Below, in pieces: positions 12,270 through 24,500 of a stretch of DNA of 64,000 nucleotides. Origin of the DNA: Hofstenia miamia (lineage: Eukaryota; Xenacoelomorpha; Acoela); assembly GCA_004352715.1 (NCBI GenBank), contig SCFE01000101.1, forward strand, positions 718,291-782,290. The letters are read 5' to 3'. Each line of letters opens with the position of its first letter. The stretch's first letter is position 1. The position numbers and the translations under genes are program-made. The notes below the pieces were generated by a model. The model made no database searches. It saw only the letters and a program-made list of their open reading frames with translations, and was not told where the DNA came from.

Positions 12270-13500
12270 GTCCCCTAATGTATCCTGTTTTATTAGAAGA
12301 AATTGTTTCAATTTTTTTCTAAACTTTTTATAGTTTTCATAATCTAAATTATTACACAATTTATGTGTTGAAAACTATATAATTTTTATCTAAACACAAA
12401 AATTTTTGCGATAGCTCATTTAATTTAATAATGATAATAATCTCCACTCCTAAATGGCTGACTGAATCACTTTGCTTTATTGACTTATTATTTATCTTTA
12501 GTTCTATATCACTTATTAGATTTCTTTGTGCTTTCGGTGAAAAAATTGAGTTTTGTCAATATTTAGTTTAAGTTGATTATTTGTAAAGTAATTGTTTAAT
12601 TTTTCTACATCTGTTTGGAGGTTTTTTGTAGCATCCAAAGCATTTGTTGCGGTACTTATTAGGCATGTGTCTGCATATTGGTAAATGTCGCTGGGTTTAA
12701 AATGTTTTATTATATCATTTAGAAAAAATGCAAATCAGATAGGGCCAAGTACAGTACCTTGGGGCACCCCACGGTCAGTCGTAACATAACTTGATTTTTT
12801 ACTGTTTAATATTATACGCTGCTGTCTATTTTTTAAGAAGTTCATGATTAAATTAATTGAGTAAGATAAATAGTCTCTTGTTTTTATGATTTTAAATTGC
12901 TTGCTCTTAGTAGTTTTGTTACTAATATATGATTTGAAAGAAACTTCAGAATTAGTAAAAAAGTAATTAATTAAATTGTTCATTTGTTAGAAAAACCGTG
13001 TTTACACAATGAAGATTACAAGTAGCAGACAATTCATTTATAGAATTTCGTTCATAAGAGTTAAAGTAATTAATATTAAAATCACCGAATATATTTAGAG
13101 AGTTATAATCATTAATTTCAGATATTTCGCATATTTTATAATTTAAATATTCGACTAGATAATTTTTATTTGGATTATAAGTTATGTTTATCAAATCTTT
13201 TTGGAGACAGTTCTCTATTGATTTTATTTCTATCCACAGCGATTCAAATATTTCGTGATTAAGTTCATATTCAGATTTACGGGCTCGCTTTAAAGATTTT
13301 GGTACAAGTATCATAAGTCCAACACCTCTACCTAATCGATTCTTAGCAAAAACCTCAAAATGTTGTCGGTCTGGGTTAAACAAGTTAGGGTCGATATCAG
13401 GCTTAAGCCAAGTTTCTGTAATTATGAATATTGCATTTTTTCAAATTTTTGTAATCAGTTTTAAGAAATCTTTTCTGTTTGCATTAAGACTTCTAGCGTT
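12270..13500 (-). pseudogene. LINE ORF2 remnant: APE endonuclease plus reverse transcriptase
   Basis: The frame opens with NARSLNANRKDFLKLI and IITETWLKPDIDPN, the standard start of an APE endonuclease, then GVGLMILV and FGDFNINYFN. After about 12970 it jumps to RT sequence RQQRIILNSKKS and GVPQGTVLGPI (motif B). The catalytic motif C reads YADT where the family has YADD or FADD, so one of the two aspartates is gone. There are several stops and a large internal deletion. It cannot encode an active enzyme. Confidence 0.75.
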
Positions 13501-13776
13501 AATATATATATATATATATTTGAAGTTATCAGAATAGTTTTTTTATTTGAGTTCAATTTCTGTTTTACTTAGGATGGGACCTGGATTTGTTTCTATGTCA
13601 CCGGAAAGGATTAATTTTAAAAGAAAAAATACCTAATAAGTTGTTTATAAATCAATGTACTGAATTTGGTAGTACACATGTAGTAATTGAGATATGAGTG
13701 CGTTCTGTGTTGTGTTTGGATGTGAGCAAAATATATAACCAAATAATAAATAGAAAAAATTACCAGTTTGATTGAT

Positions 13777-14592
13777 TTAGGCATTTTGAGGATAGAGGGA
13801 TGGGGTCGGAAGGAGACATCGACGCGTTGAGGAGCTTGTGACTTTTGCATAAGAGATATAAGGAGTACGGCATGATGAGAGAGTGATTTGGCGTGGACTT
13901 AGATGATTCTTTAAGATATGAGTCTTTTGCTTGATTCCATTTCGAGAAAGATGTATCCCATCAAGGGCTAAGCGACTACTGTTGACCGTTCTTCGTGACA
14001 ATAAAATTTTTTTGAAGATATTGAAGTTGAAGTTGCTTGAAGATATGCGCGATAGGACTTCGTTGAATTCAGCATTGATGTGATTTCGTTGTAATAGTGA
14101 ATGTTTGCAGATAGGAGTGATTTCCAAGAAGTAGATAAAGTGTGGTGAGAATTTGAGACGAATCAGTTCAATTAGATGATTGATATTGGATTTGAAGTTT
14201 TGAACATCTGTGGAATGTAAGGCATCAATTAGACCAGTATTGAGGCTAACAGAATTGACGTGAACTTTAGGATATTGTGAGATCTTCTCAGCAAGAAGCT
14301 TAAAGTTGTGACCACGATAAAAATGGATTGAAGTGGTCTGATTATGTAAAAGATCATGCGAGCGGACATATTTTAGAATGCTACTTCCAATGATTAGTGA
14401 TGATGTGCCAGGTTTGATAGATTTCACTTGTTTTCGCGGGAGAGTAGAACTTGGTGCTTCATTAGATTTCTTGCTAGGAGATTTGGGCGGATTATTGAAA
14501 GAGACATAGCGAAAGAGAATCAAGCGTTTGCGTAGAACATGATGCAATGATAGAATTAACCGATTTTGTAGGGGAAGACTGAGTTGAAGCAT
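13777..14592 (-). pseudogene. LINE ORF1 with SGNH-esterase-like domain
   Basis: The open frame of 271 residues contains LIIGSSILKYV near residue 67 and LALDGIHLSRNG near residue 213. These correspond to the GDS serine block and the terminal DxxH block of SGNH hydrolases, as found in ORF1 of CR1-type LINEs. The first block reads G-S-S instead of the usual G-D-S. In the family this domain is thought to act in RNP or membrane association. The N-terminus is frame-shifted: coding-like sequence (SSLKSVSNASTQSS) continues upstream to about 14650 in another frame. Confidence 0.65.
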
Positions 14593-14639
14593 TTGAGACA
14601 GATTTCAATGAGCTTTCGAGAAGAACTAGAAGAGCTTCA

Positions 14640-14686
14640 GCGGCGTTTTCTTTGTTGAGCAGAGAGAACATTAAAGAAAACGCCGC
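14640..14686. repeat. 14-bp perfect hairpin in a GC-rich patch
   Basis: GCGGCGTTTTCTTT (14640-14653) pairs exactly with 14673-14686 across a 19-base loop. It lies in the GC-richer 5' region of the CR1-like element (about 14600-14790), so it may belong to the element's 5' UTR. Function unknown. Confidence 0.5.
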
Positions 14687-14994
14687 ATCGGGGTAGACGC
14701 GCCAGCGAATAGCTTATCACGTATCGCTTTTGCGAGCGAGAGTGAAACCCGACCGTCTTCGACCGGAACAGACATAATAAAGATATATTTGCCGTAACCA
14801 CAACTTTAGAACAAAAAACTGTTTTATACATTTTTACAAACAATAATAATCAAAATTTTATTAAAATTTTATAGAAATATATTTACAATTTACATTAAAA
14901 ACTTACAACAAGCATCAAAATCTCAGGAATGGAGTTTATTACAGCATAAGAGCTCCTACGAATATATTAATAATAATAATAATAATCAATGATT

Positions 14995-16133
14995 TTATTT
15001 AGCCGCTGAAGGCATACACAACAAAAAAATAAAAACAAGTCGAGTTTTACGGCAGCGAGGACAGTCACAGGAGATGAAATAGGAGCAAATGGAAGAGTAG
15101 GCGAAGTTGGAGAAGGGCTCAGCAAAGAGGAAAGCCATCAAATATTTCTTGAAGCTCGGTGGCGGGGAAAAGAAATCAATCGCTGTTGAAGGGTTGCGAG
15201 TCAAGATGTAATTAGCAGCAGTACAAGCACGATTGAAAAACGAGTGAAGGGTGCGATGTTTCTTTGTACGACGAATGGAGAAGGTGACAACATCATCAGA
15301 GCGAGTGCAGCAGGAATTAGAGAAATTAATGAAATCAAAAGGATCAAGATCCAATNNNNNNNNNNNNNNNNNNNNNNNNNNNNNNNNNNNNNNNNNNNNN
15401 NNNNNNNNNNNNNNNNNNNNNNNNNNNNNNNNNNNNNNNNNNNNNNNNNNNNNNCGAGTGCAGCAGGAATTAGAGAACTTAATGAAATCAAAAGGATCAA
15501 GATCCAATTTGCGAGTCAGTAGTCGATTGAACAGGAGGAGATCACAGGCATGGAAGTAGAGTGACAGCGGGAGAGTGGAGAATTTCAGCAGAGCGTCTTT
15601 ATAGTCCAAAGAGGAAATCAATTTGGAAGCGTGTTTCTGGAAACGTTCCATGGATTGGAACAAAGCACGAGAAGGCCACCAACAAGAAGACGCGTAGAGA
15701 AGAATGGCGCGAGGAATGGACTTGAACAAGGAGAGTTTCGCAGCGAACGAGGTATTAAAAGGAACATTACGGAAAAGGGCAAATAGCGAGGAATTAGCTT
15801 TGCGGAGATGCAAAGACACATGTCCAGTCCAATTTAAGTTTGCAGCAATTTGAACTCCAAGATGAGGGTGGTGAGGCGCAAAGTTCACAGGTAGAGGCAA
15901 ATCAGAAGGGGAGCCACAGAAAAGAAAATACCACATGTCTTGGCAGTGCTAAAATCAAGATGTTGGACAGAGGACCAAGTAGACAAGTGCTCAAGATCAG
16001 AAAAAATGTTCGAAGCAAAAGACCAACCAAAATCACAAATCGCATTGTCGTCGACATACAACAGGCAAGACGAGTTGAGAACAGAATGAGGGAGGTCGTT
16101 AATGGCAACGAGGAAGAAAAGAACAGCAAACAC
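14995..16133 (-). pseudogene. LINE reverse transcriptase, C-terminal part
   Basis: The palm region near 15885-16133 reads VAINDLPHSVLNSS then LLYVDDNAICDFG, with the YVDD catalytic box intact. One frame shift separates it from the longer frame (15936-14995). That frame has HLGVQIAANLNWTGHV and ILLYASSCWWPS, the thumb and connection region typical of CR1/Jockey-type LINEs. The frame contains a 99-N gap (15356-15454) whose two edges repeat the same coding segment (LDLDPFDFI.FSNSCCT). Real length and integrity are therefore uncertain. Confidence 0.75.
15356..15454. other. Assembly gap (99 N) with duplicated flanks
   Basis: The roughly 55 bases before the gap recur after it with one clear mismatch: both contain GAGTGCAGCAGGAATTAGAG and end GGATCAAGATCCAAT. 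This points to an unmerged overlap between contigs or haplotypes, not a real gap. Confidence 0.85.
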
Positions 16134-16136
16134 TGA

Positions 16137-18363
16137 GCCTTGATATATTTTAAAATGCTATTCTTATATCTAGCTATCTATGCTAGTATTAACGCCATGA
16201 TTTTTCTATTGTCATGTGTACAAAATAATGATTTCAATTGGAGTTCAATAAATGTAATAACTTTATATCTCTTATCTGAATAGATTTCAATTGAAGAATT
16301 GTATTATACTTCATTGCTGGGGTAATATTTTGGATATAGCACTAGTGTAATAATTATGATTTATGTCTTTGTACATTTCATGTATGCGTAAATAAGCATA
16401 TTTAATACATTATCTTTTAACGTTTCTTATAGAATATTATCTGAATTATCATTTTTGCAACTTACAAATTAGTAGAAGTGTAATTTATTATATTTCACTA
16501 TATATTAAGACTCCAAAGATAGTTTTTTACTTTTCTTTAATTTACAATTATAATTATAGTTTGTAAAAAACAGTATATTCTGCTTTACGGAAAATATTTT
16601 ATTAGTTGTAAATTTACAGGTTTCCATTAGTACGTTTTTATATTTAGTAATTTTGAAGTCAAATGTCTTTATTTTTTTATCAACATTATCTTCCTTAAAT
16701 ATTTACCGCGTGCTATTAATGTTTTTAATTATAGTACAGTAAGTGGTAGGCCACAAAAAATGTAAAATTAATGAAAATGCAGCAAAATTTCGTGTGTTGG
16801 TGTCCAATAGACCCAGGTTTGTATACGAAGGTTGAATGAAACAGGATTAGGGTTTAATCACAACAACTTACATGATATCTTCGATGCTGATAGATATGAT
16901 TTAAATATGAATGTTAAGTATCGAAACAAATTTGATAGTTTCGGAAAAGATTTTATGTGGACAATATTAAAGGTAAATAATCAGAATGAAATAGTAAAAA
17001 CATTCTTTCATGAGAAGTAGAAGCTAGAACAAATTACACTTCCGACAATATAACTTCCGTTTACCATACGTTCAAGAATTACTTTTATCTAAGTATTCGT
17101 TATTAGTTTCATTGATTTAAGCATTATTTAAGCATTCGCATTTACCATTAATGGCAAATTCATGACCAAAATAGCTGATTGACATTCAGCTCTACATTTA
17201 TGTTTGCAAGTGTTACTTTGCAAGTTGGTTTAAAGATGGAATTACGATTCATAGCTGTTTCAGGGAATCAATATAGGATTGAATATTATTCTCAATGACA
17301 GCTTTTCTGATTTTATTTTTATTAACAATAATTTTGTGACGCAATAAGTTTTGAACAAAGTCAAGATTTATTCCAGTGATTTCGACAAGGTAGGGTAATC
17401 GGAAATATTCGTTTTTTATTTATTCATGCGGCACCCAATGTGAATTCAGTGTGATTGCAATTCCTTCATGTTTTTCGATTTGAGAGTGATTTACGCTTTG
17501 TCCTTATACCTTTTACAGTTGTGAAACTTTCCAATAATCTCTAAAAATTCGCAGATTTTTCTAAAAATATTTATATTACAACTATTCCATTCAATCTGTT
17601 TATCTGATTTTGCACAATTTTATTTGTAAATTATTCAGTTTATGATTTAGGCTTTGGTAAACACTTGATATTTCAGTCTAGCAGAAACGCTTGTTACAAG
17701 GGTAACAAATATATGCATTTTGTTTCATTCGCAATAAACTTTACAAGTTAGTTTCAATAAGAATATTAATGAGGCCCTAGCTATTACTTATTACTGTTAA
17801 TATCGAGGTTGGTGATGTTTAAACTAAAAATTGAATTTTTAGTCATAACTGAAAGTTCTAGAATGCATTTTCATGCGCGTTCTTTATTTGAGATTTTGAG
17901 AATATATTTCGAAATTGAAGTTCGCCGTTTTGTCAGGTACAAACTAGAATTTTTGTTACATCTATATTAATTTGGATTAGTTTTTGTCTAGATTTTTTGC
18001 TAAGAATTGGCATACTAAATGACCATTTAATACTTTGAAGAAATTTTGAAACTGATTAAATATCAACAGTTGTGCACTTTTTACTGTTTTATTATATGTT
18101 CAGAAATTAAATGCCGTTTTCCTCCTATTTCAAGCTTTATTTATGTTAAAAGATTATTAATAATGTTAACTTTGTTTGTCAAGTCACTTCGCGACATTTT
18201 GTTTTTAACAAAATGCACGCGCAAACCTTAAAAACGTTGACATTTAGAAAATCTATTTTAAATTATATAAACATGTTGTAATCATATGCTTTGATAATGT
18301 TTTTACGGCATTATTTCCCTAATTGTTCTTCATTTTTAGACTAATGTTTTCAGTTGAACATAA
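16137..18363. other. Gene-free stretch upstream of Mondo
   Basis: No promoter element can be named. A TTTTCAG acceptor-like site ends at 18353, eleven bases before the Mondo ATG. The first coding exon may therefore be preceded by a spliced 5' UTR exon somewhere in or beyond this stretch. The + strand frame at 16832-17020 (62 codons) has no recognisable motif. Confidence 0.45.
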
Positions 18364-18503
18364 ATGTCGAATGAATCACTAATTAAGTTTTCATTTGGTG
18401 ATGATACGCCTAGAGCCGTAGAGACAGTGTCAATAGCTGAAGAGTCAGAGGATGAAGAAGTTGAAATTGAACTCGACAGCAAATGTGATAAAATTATTCA
18501 TAG
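18364..18503 (+). CDS. Mondo: Mondo exon 1
   Basis: Starts ATGTCGAATGAATC (MSNESLIKFSFGDD) and runs through an acidic stretch (AEESEDEEVEIELD) to donor AG|GTAAAT, leaving phase 2. This ATG is chosen because the frame is open and acidic like other Mondo N-termini, and an acceptor-like CAG lies just upstream. Confidence 0.85.
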
Positions 18504-21500
18504 GTAAATTTTTTTCCTTAAAACCTTAAGTAACATGAAGTTTAGTGGTAACTTAATGACAAGTCAAGTTTGGAAAGATTCTCGAAAAAGTCGTGGTTAT
18601 AATTTCGAAAGATTTAACAATGACACTTCTATGCTTCGATATAATTCACTCACTCATCTCTTCAATTGCTTGACTTTGGCATATCGGTAATACTTCTGTA
18701 ATTTTTCTTCTGTTTGCATAGTTTATTCGTATAGAGCATTCTTTAGGTTTCTTAAGGTGTGTTCCCACTATCGACTTTTATCAGCAGATTTTAATCGAAA
18801 ATGCAATTATTTTCGTTCACATTGGCGATTTTTTATCATCCGATTTTTTATCAGAAAAAGCGAAGTTGGAAGAGCGTTCAGACTATCGATTTTTTATCAG
18901 ATGATAAATTATCATCTTTTGATTGACAGTAAGAAAAACAACATCTGTTTATGGATTGGTTTATCTTGGAATGTAAACAATGTTTAAATATTGTGAAGTT
19001 GAAATATTTCAACGACAATAACTTGCGTTTTGGAAGTCTGTTTCCTACTTCAGAAGTAAGCAATTAGTTTCAAGTAGCTATTCGACTAGTTTTAGTACCG
19101 TTCAGACTATCGACTTTTATCAGCCGATAAAAAAGCAGATAGAGTGTTCACACTATCGACTTTTATCACCGATTTCTTGACAGATGATAAAAGTCGATAG
19201 TGGGAACACACCTTTAGACTAAGAACTGTTGATTGAAAAATTATTGATGTACGCATAGAAGTTTACAGTTATCGTTTCACTTTGTTTTATTTAACATTAT
19301 TTGAATTTCCCAGTATTTCTAGTAAATTAGTTAAATGTATAAAATATTTTTAAATTTCTTTTAGCAATAAACTCGTTTCTCCTAAATGGAAGCAGTTTCG
19401 TGGGCTTTCGCTCAGCATTAAATCTAAAGTTCGTCTCAATAATCTTATTTGGCGATGTTGGCACATTCAGTGTATGTGTATTTGTTAGTTATTCATACTA
19501 GTTAATCGCCTCTGGAATTGTACCGGTTTGCCTAAAAATATTTAAAAACTCAACTTTTGTTTAAATTTTGACTAGTTGACCTTTGGCTATTGAGCCTTTT
19601 CTCAGTTTGCGCTCGATTTTGAAACAGAATCGGCAATTCATTTAGTTCGTCTCAACTGTTTGTACGCATGTTAATAGATCTGTTCACTTATAGCGCGTTC
19701 GTATATACGAAGTTGATCAAAATTCGAAACAATCTATGTGACAAATATACCTCTTACACGCGCAATCTATGAATATAATAGTCTTCCGAACAGCAGACAC
19801 GTTTACTGTTTTCTAGTGCAACAAAAATTATGCCGTTTATTTGGTACTTCAAGAATTGAATTTAAATCATTCGTGAAATATTTCATAGCTGATATTTATA
19901 ATTTATTTACTTAGTTGTTAAAAACATTGAGAGTCTTTGTAAATTTGATATTCCATTCAATCACTCTGATGATAACTTTTACCACAACCCTAAGGTATGA
20001 TTTTTCAGGTATTATTACAAGTAATATTGTTGCTAGGCTGTTGTTCTTGAAGGAAAGTATTGGCAAAGAGAAAAACAGTTGGTAATTAAAGAATACATAA
20101 AGTGGCGAAAGTTTCATAAAGTAAAGGTGTGTTTTCTACTCTTCATAAACAGTTTAGCATTAAATATTATTTTAGTAATGGAAAGTTTAGTACTGTTTGA
20201 GAAAGCAATTTTGTCAATATATACCTTTATTTCAATCTAAGTTTAATTTAGTGCAATTGGGATTTTACTCAGTCGATGAGGTCAACAACTGCTGTAATTT
20301 CCATCTGTAATTGAAATTAATCCTTTTGATAAATTCAGTATCAAATATTAAGCATTTCAACTTTACCACTGATCCAAGTCAATACTTATATTTATTTCTT
20401 ACAATTTCGTTCATTCACACTTACTTTAATTCATACATGTAAACTGAATCGAATAGTGAACTTTTCTTAATTTCAAATTATTGGTGTGATTGCAAAATAG
20501 CGTATTGTTATTTAATATATTTTTCTGATTTACCTTCTATTGTAATTGCAATCTAACAACGGAATCGATTTTTTTCTTAGTGTTTTTAACATTTAACTTA
20601 TTTAACTGATCCAAGTCAATACTGGCATTTATTTCTTACAATTTCGTTCAGTTCACACTTACTTTAATTGCTTCTTCTTCTATGGAAATATTACTTAGAT
20701 AATACTCTAGAAATCACTTACACACTTTTATATAACCTATCGAAAATCTGAGCCTTTTATTACGAAATTGTAATTGTATTTTGAATTAAATTTTGGTTTT
20801 TTTCTATTTCTCCCTGATTTATTTTTTTGATCCGGTTATGATACATGTAAACTGAATCGAATAGTGAACTTTTTTCAAATTATTGGTGTGATTGCGGAAT
20901 AGCGTATTGTTATTTAATATATTTTTTCGATTTACCTTCTATTGCAATTGCAGTCTAACAACGGAATCGATTTTTTTCTTAGTGTTTTTAACATTTTCGC
21001 AGTAGGACGGTTTTTAATAGCAATGTCACGCAACTGACTAGTTTTAAAAATAGTCCAGCAAATGTTTTGTAGGAGCGTTTGCTCATAATTAGTTATAGGT
21101 ATCTTGATAAATTCGTTGATTTGTTAATTTACTAATATGCAAATAATTTATTAAGCAGCTCCTACTTTATACTACTTCAGATTAAGGGAAGAAATTATTT
21201 ATTTGATACTAGAAATTGTATTTTCCGTTTTTAATTTGTTTGCGATTTGTTAATGATAAGTTTGGGATAAAGGCATGGAAATATTTCTGAAAGTTGCCGT
21301 TAGTTTTTGAAAAGTACTCAATTTCTAAGCAATTACTATGATCCATTTTTGCGACATCCATACGAATTACTCAATTAAACATTTTTCACCAGCTTAAAAC
21401 TGGGTGAATTTGTCGAAAATAGGAAATCTATTATCAAGGGTTTACCGGTTAAAATGATTTTCTTTAATCTTAACTACTGTGTAAGATCCCAATTACACCC

Positions 21501-24500
21501 ATTTTTATTCCAAATTTAGTAACAATTCTTGTAAATATATAATTTTTTAACATTTAGTATGAAGTATGCAACTGTTCTGCAAGATATTCGGTATTTACTA
21601 TGCTTTCATTGCTTTTAGATATTTGATTGTCATTTCATTGCTTATTTCGTTTTTTAGCGAATTTGTACTTCTGTTTTTCATTCTTTAAAGTCATTATTTT
21701 CTACAAGCGTTATTTCATTCAACATTTTATTAATTCAAGAAATTGACACTATTAAAACAGTAACTCCAATCGTTCTACTTCCCTTACCAAGGTCCATTAT
21801 TAAAAATGGTTAACTTTATTATTAATAGCAATGAACAGTGGCCTACCAATACATTTTTCAAATGTAAATCTTTCAAAGGGGCATGCAATATGACTATCGG
21901 TTTTTCATTTCTGTTCCTACCGACGGAATAACGGTTTTATTTGTATATTTAATACGTAATTTAATTTCTTTAAGATCTTCGGTTTTAGCGAAATCGCAAA
22001 GGCATTGAGAATGAAGAAATTGAATATTCCGCTTCTGAGAACTCTTCGAATTATAAAATTCATGACGGTTTCGCTCACGACGACACTTTATTCTCATCAA
22101 CAAATCACGCTCATTACCCTTTTCCACATCCACGAGATTTTGGTATGTGATAATTTTTAATTGTGTTTATTACTTTATCTTTAACTTTATGAAGATTAGA
22201 TTAGTATAATAATTGTCCGAAGGCAGACTGGTTACATGTGCATTACTTTAACATATCAGCCACAAACTTATTTGTAAATACATGAATACAATTTTGCATT
22301 AAAGTAGTGCTTGAAATTATTTGGTCCATAAGCGCACAATAACACTAGTTTTTCATAGGAGATGGTTCTAAATTTAGACTTTCAATTTCATATTTGATAA
22401 TCTGCTACAAATGTAGGTTTTGTCATTTGTTTTTTAATTTTATCTTAGTTGATAGAACTTTGATGTTCGCCATAAATTTCAGTCTTATCATGGCACCATG
22501 GCACTCCGTTGGCGCGTGCTGATTTCGTTTACAAACAATTTTATGTATGGTTTCCATTTAAACTCTAATTTCATGTAATGCATGAGAATCGCATATAACA
22601 TTCCTTGTGTATTATTCGCCCTTGACTGCACAAAATTAATATTGATTTGCCCTATTTCTCGAATCCATTGTAAAAAGGAATATATTAGATATATTAGAAG
22701 AATAGCCGGAAATGCATTCATTCATTTAATTTTATTTTTGCGTACTAATGGTTGGTAAATCGACTCGGACAGAAAGAATCCAGCCTGTTCCAAATACGGC
22801 CCTTAGGAATTTATACTATATCGATATTTGTTATAATAGTTTCAAGACAAGTATCCAGTATAGTAGTAAGAAGTTTTTTAAGAATGTAATTTTGATGTAT
22901 GCGCATATGTTGGAATGTATTTGGAACTTCTTATGTTATACTTTTCAATGATTTTAATATAATATTACTCGTGACTTTTATAGTTTTAAATATAATATTT
23001 CGCAAACTCTGGATATCATTGAACAGAGATCTGGAAATTTTCTTCCTTTATAATTATAATTGAAGTTTTAATTCTCATTTCAGCTTGAGTATACTATTAG
23101 TTTTTATGCAATAATCCCATGCTGTTTTGAGAAACGAGTTAAGTTACCCTCACTTATTCTTCGTTGTAGCCATCCACTCAATATGACTTTTTGCACATAT
23201 CTTCAAAAATACAGAACTCGATTTGAAAATATAAGTAGAATTTTTGCTTTACACAAGATTCTCCAATTTCGATTAAATTTTCGCAATTAACAGCAGATGT
23301 TAGCTGTTATTTAAAGAATTTTAAAGGGATTTGAAGAGCAAGTGCACGATTTTTACCCAAGTTTACAATTGACTGTAATGTTTTTGCTGGTCTCTTATTT
23401 TTTCTTGTAGTCAATTTGACGAACAATCAATCCTTTTCAACATTCAAACATCGTTCCCGCAATTGATCTTTTTCACTAACTCCTCGACTTTAGCCTGTTT
23501 AGTTTTTCGAATGTTATAACTCTGAATACCGTGATTAAATTTATAGTATTGCTATCAACATTTGATAAAATCAGAACTTTCCTAGATGTCATGTAAATGA
23601 ATTCCAAGCATAGACATTTATTTTCATGTAAAATATGAAACAATCAATAAGCGATTTTTGTATTTTTATTCCCCAGATGAACTAGCAATACCACCTTTTG
23701 TATGAACATGAAAACAATTCACATTCCTTTTGACACAGTGGGCAAAAATAACATGCCAACAGAAGAGTGATGACTGATGAGTCCATGTTTACTCGGTTGT
23801 CGGCGGATTTTACTGTTTTAAATCAATAATCATTATTATAGTATTATAGAGTTTAATCAACCTTTTGGCAGATTTTTTGTCACTGAAAATCTCTCTGCTC
23901 GCTACGTTCGGACCTATGACCACATGTGATCAATGGCCATTCAACAAAACTTCATTTTGTTAGATAATGTATTTTGATTTTTTAATTTTATTGTGACGGA
24001 TACCGTTGAATTGTTGTATGAAAACTAGATATCGTTATATGTTTTTATTTAACCACCTGTTTGTGCGAACCTAAAAATGTACAGGGTCAGGTAGACAAAT
24101 TGGAAGTTCTTAATTTTATTGGAAATTTTCTGTTTTCAAAGATAGACATTTACTTCTGCAATATTTGCAATCTTTGTAATATATTTTTTAAGTGTGATCA
24201 CTTTTAGTTTCAATAATTTTCGAAATCCTATTTGGAAACATTGAGTAGCTTATCTTGATGAAATGAGGACGCACCACTTTAGCATCGCTTGCGACAACCG
24301 AAGAACAAGAGTTTTACTCTGCATGACAACAGAATTTCAGAAAAGCCACATGCAATAAATTGTGTTCAATCTCGTCCACAAGTAATTTTACCGATCACCA
24401 AAAATGTACATGGGTCCTCGCCTATTTTAGTCTGACTATGATAAGCTTTTGAAATCTTACAATTCTGACGGCTCTTGCACGGGAATTGAGGGGGTTGCTG

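Larger units (their letters stand above)
12240..14850 (-). mobile_element. CR1-like LINE, two-ORF, internally deleted
   Basis: Reading leftward, the element shows an esterase-type ORF1 (14592-13777), an APE endonuclease start (about 13500-12967) and a reverse-transcriptase segment (12983 to about 12500). A typical ORF2 tail with NNLDYENYKKFRKKLKQFLL lies near 12300-12360. An SGNH-type ORF1 followed by an endonuclease-RT ORF2 is the layout of the CR1/L2/Rex group. The endonuclease runs almost directly into the RT palm, so several hundred residues are missing. A (TA)n tract sits at 13501-13519 between the ORFs. Confidence 0.75.
14966..16136 (-). mobile_element. LINE family B, 3' half (RT to 3' tail)
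   Basis: Reading leftward, the element is cut off inside the reverse transcriptase at 16136 and ends in a (TAA)n-type tail at 14967-14986, a common LINE 3' end. It is 5'-truncated, the usual product of aborted target-primed reverse transcription. Bases 15979-16136 align at roughly 70% with 58540-58710, which belongs to a second copy holding the 5' half of the same family. Confidence 0.75.

Noticed and set aside
16832-17020. Small + strand ORF upstream of Mondo as an extra gene or 5' exon
   Set aside because: No motif, no clear splice sites, and the composition is like the background.
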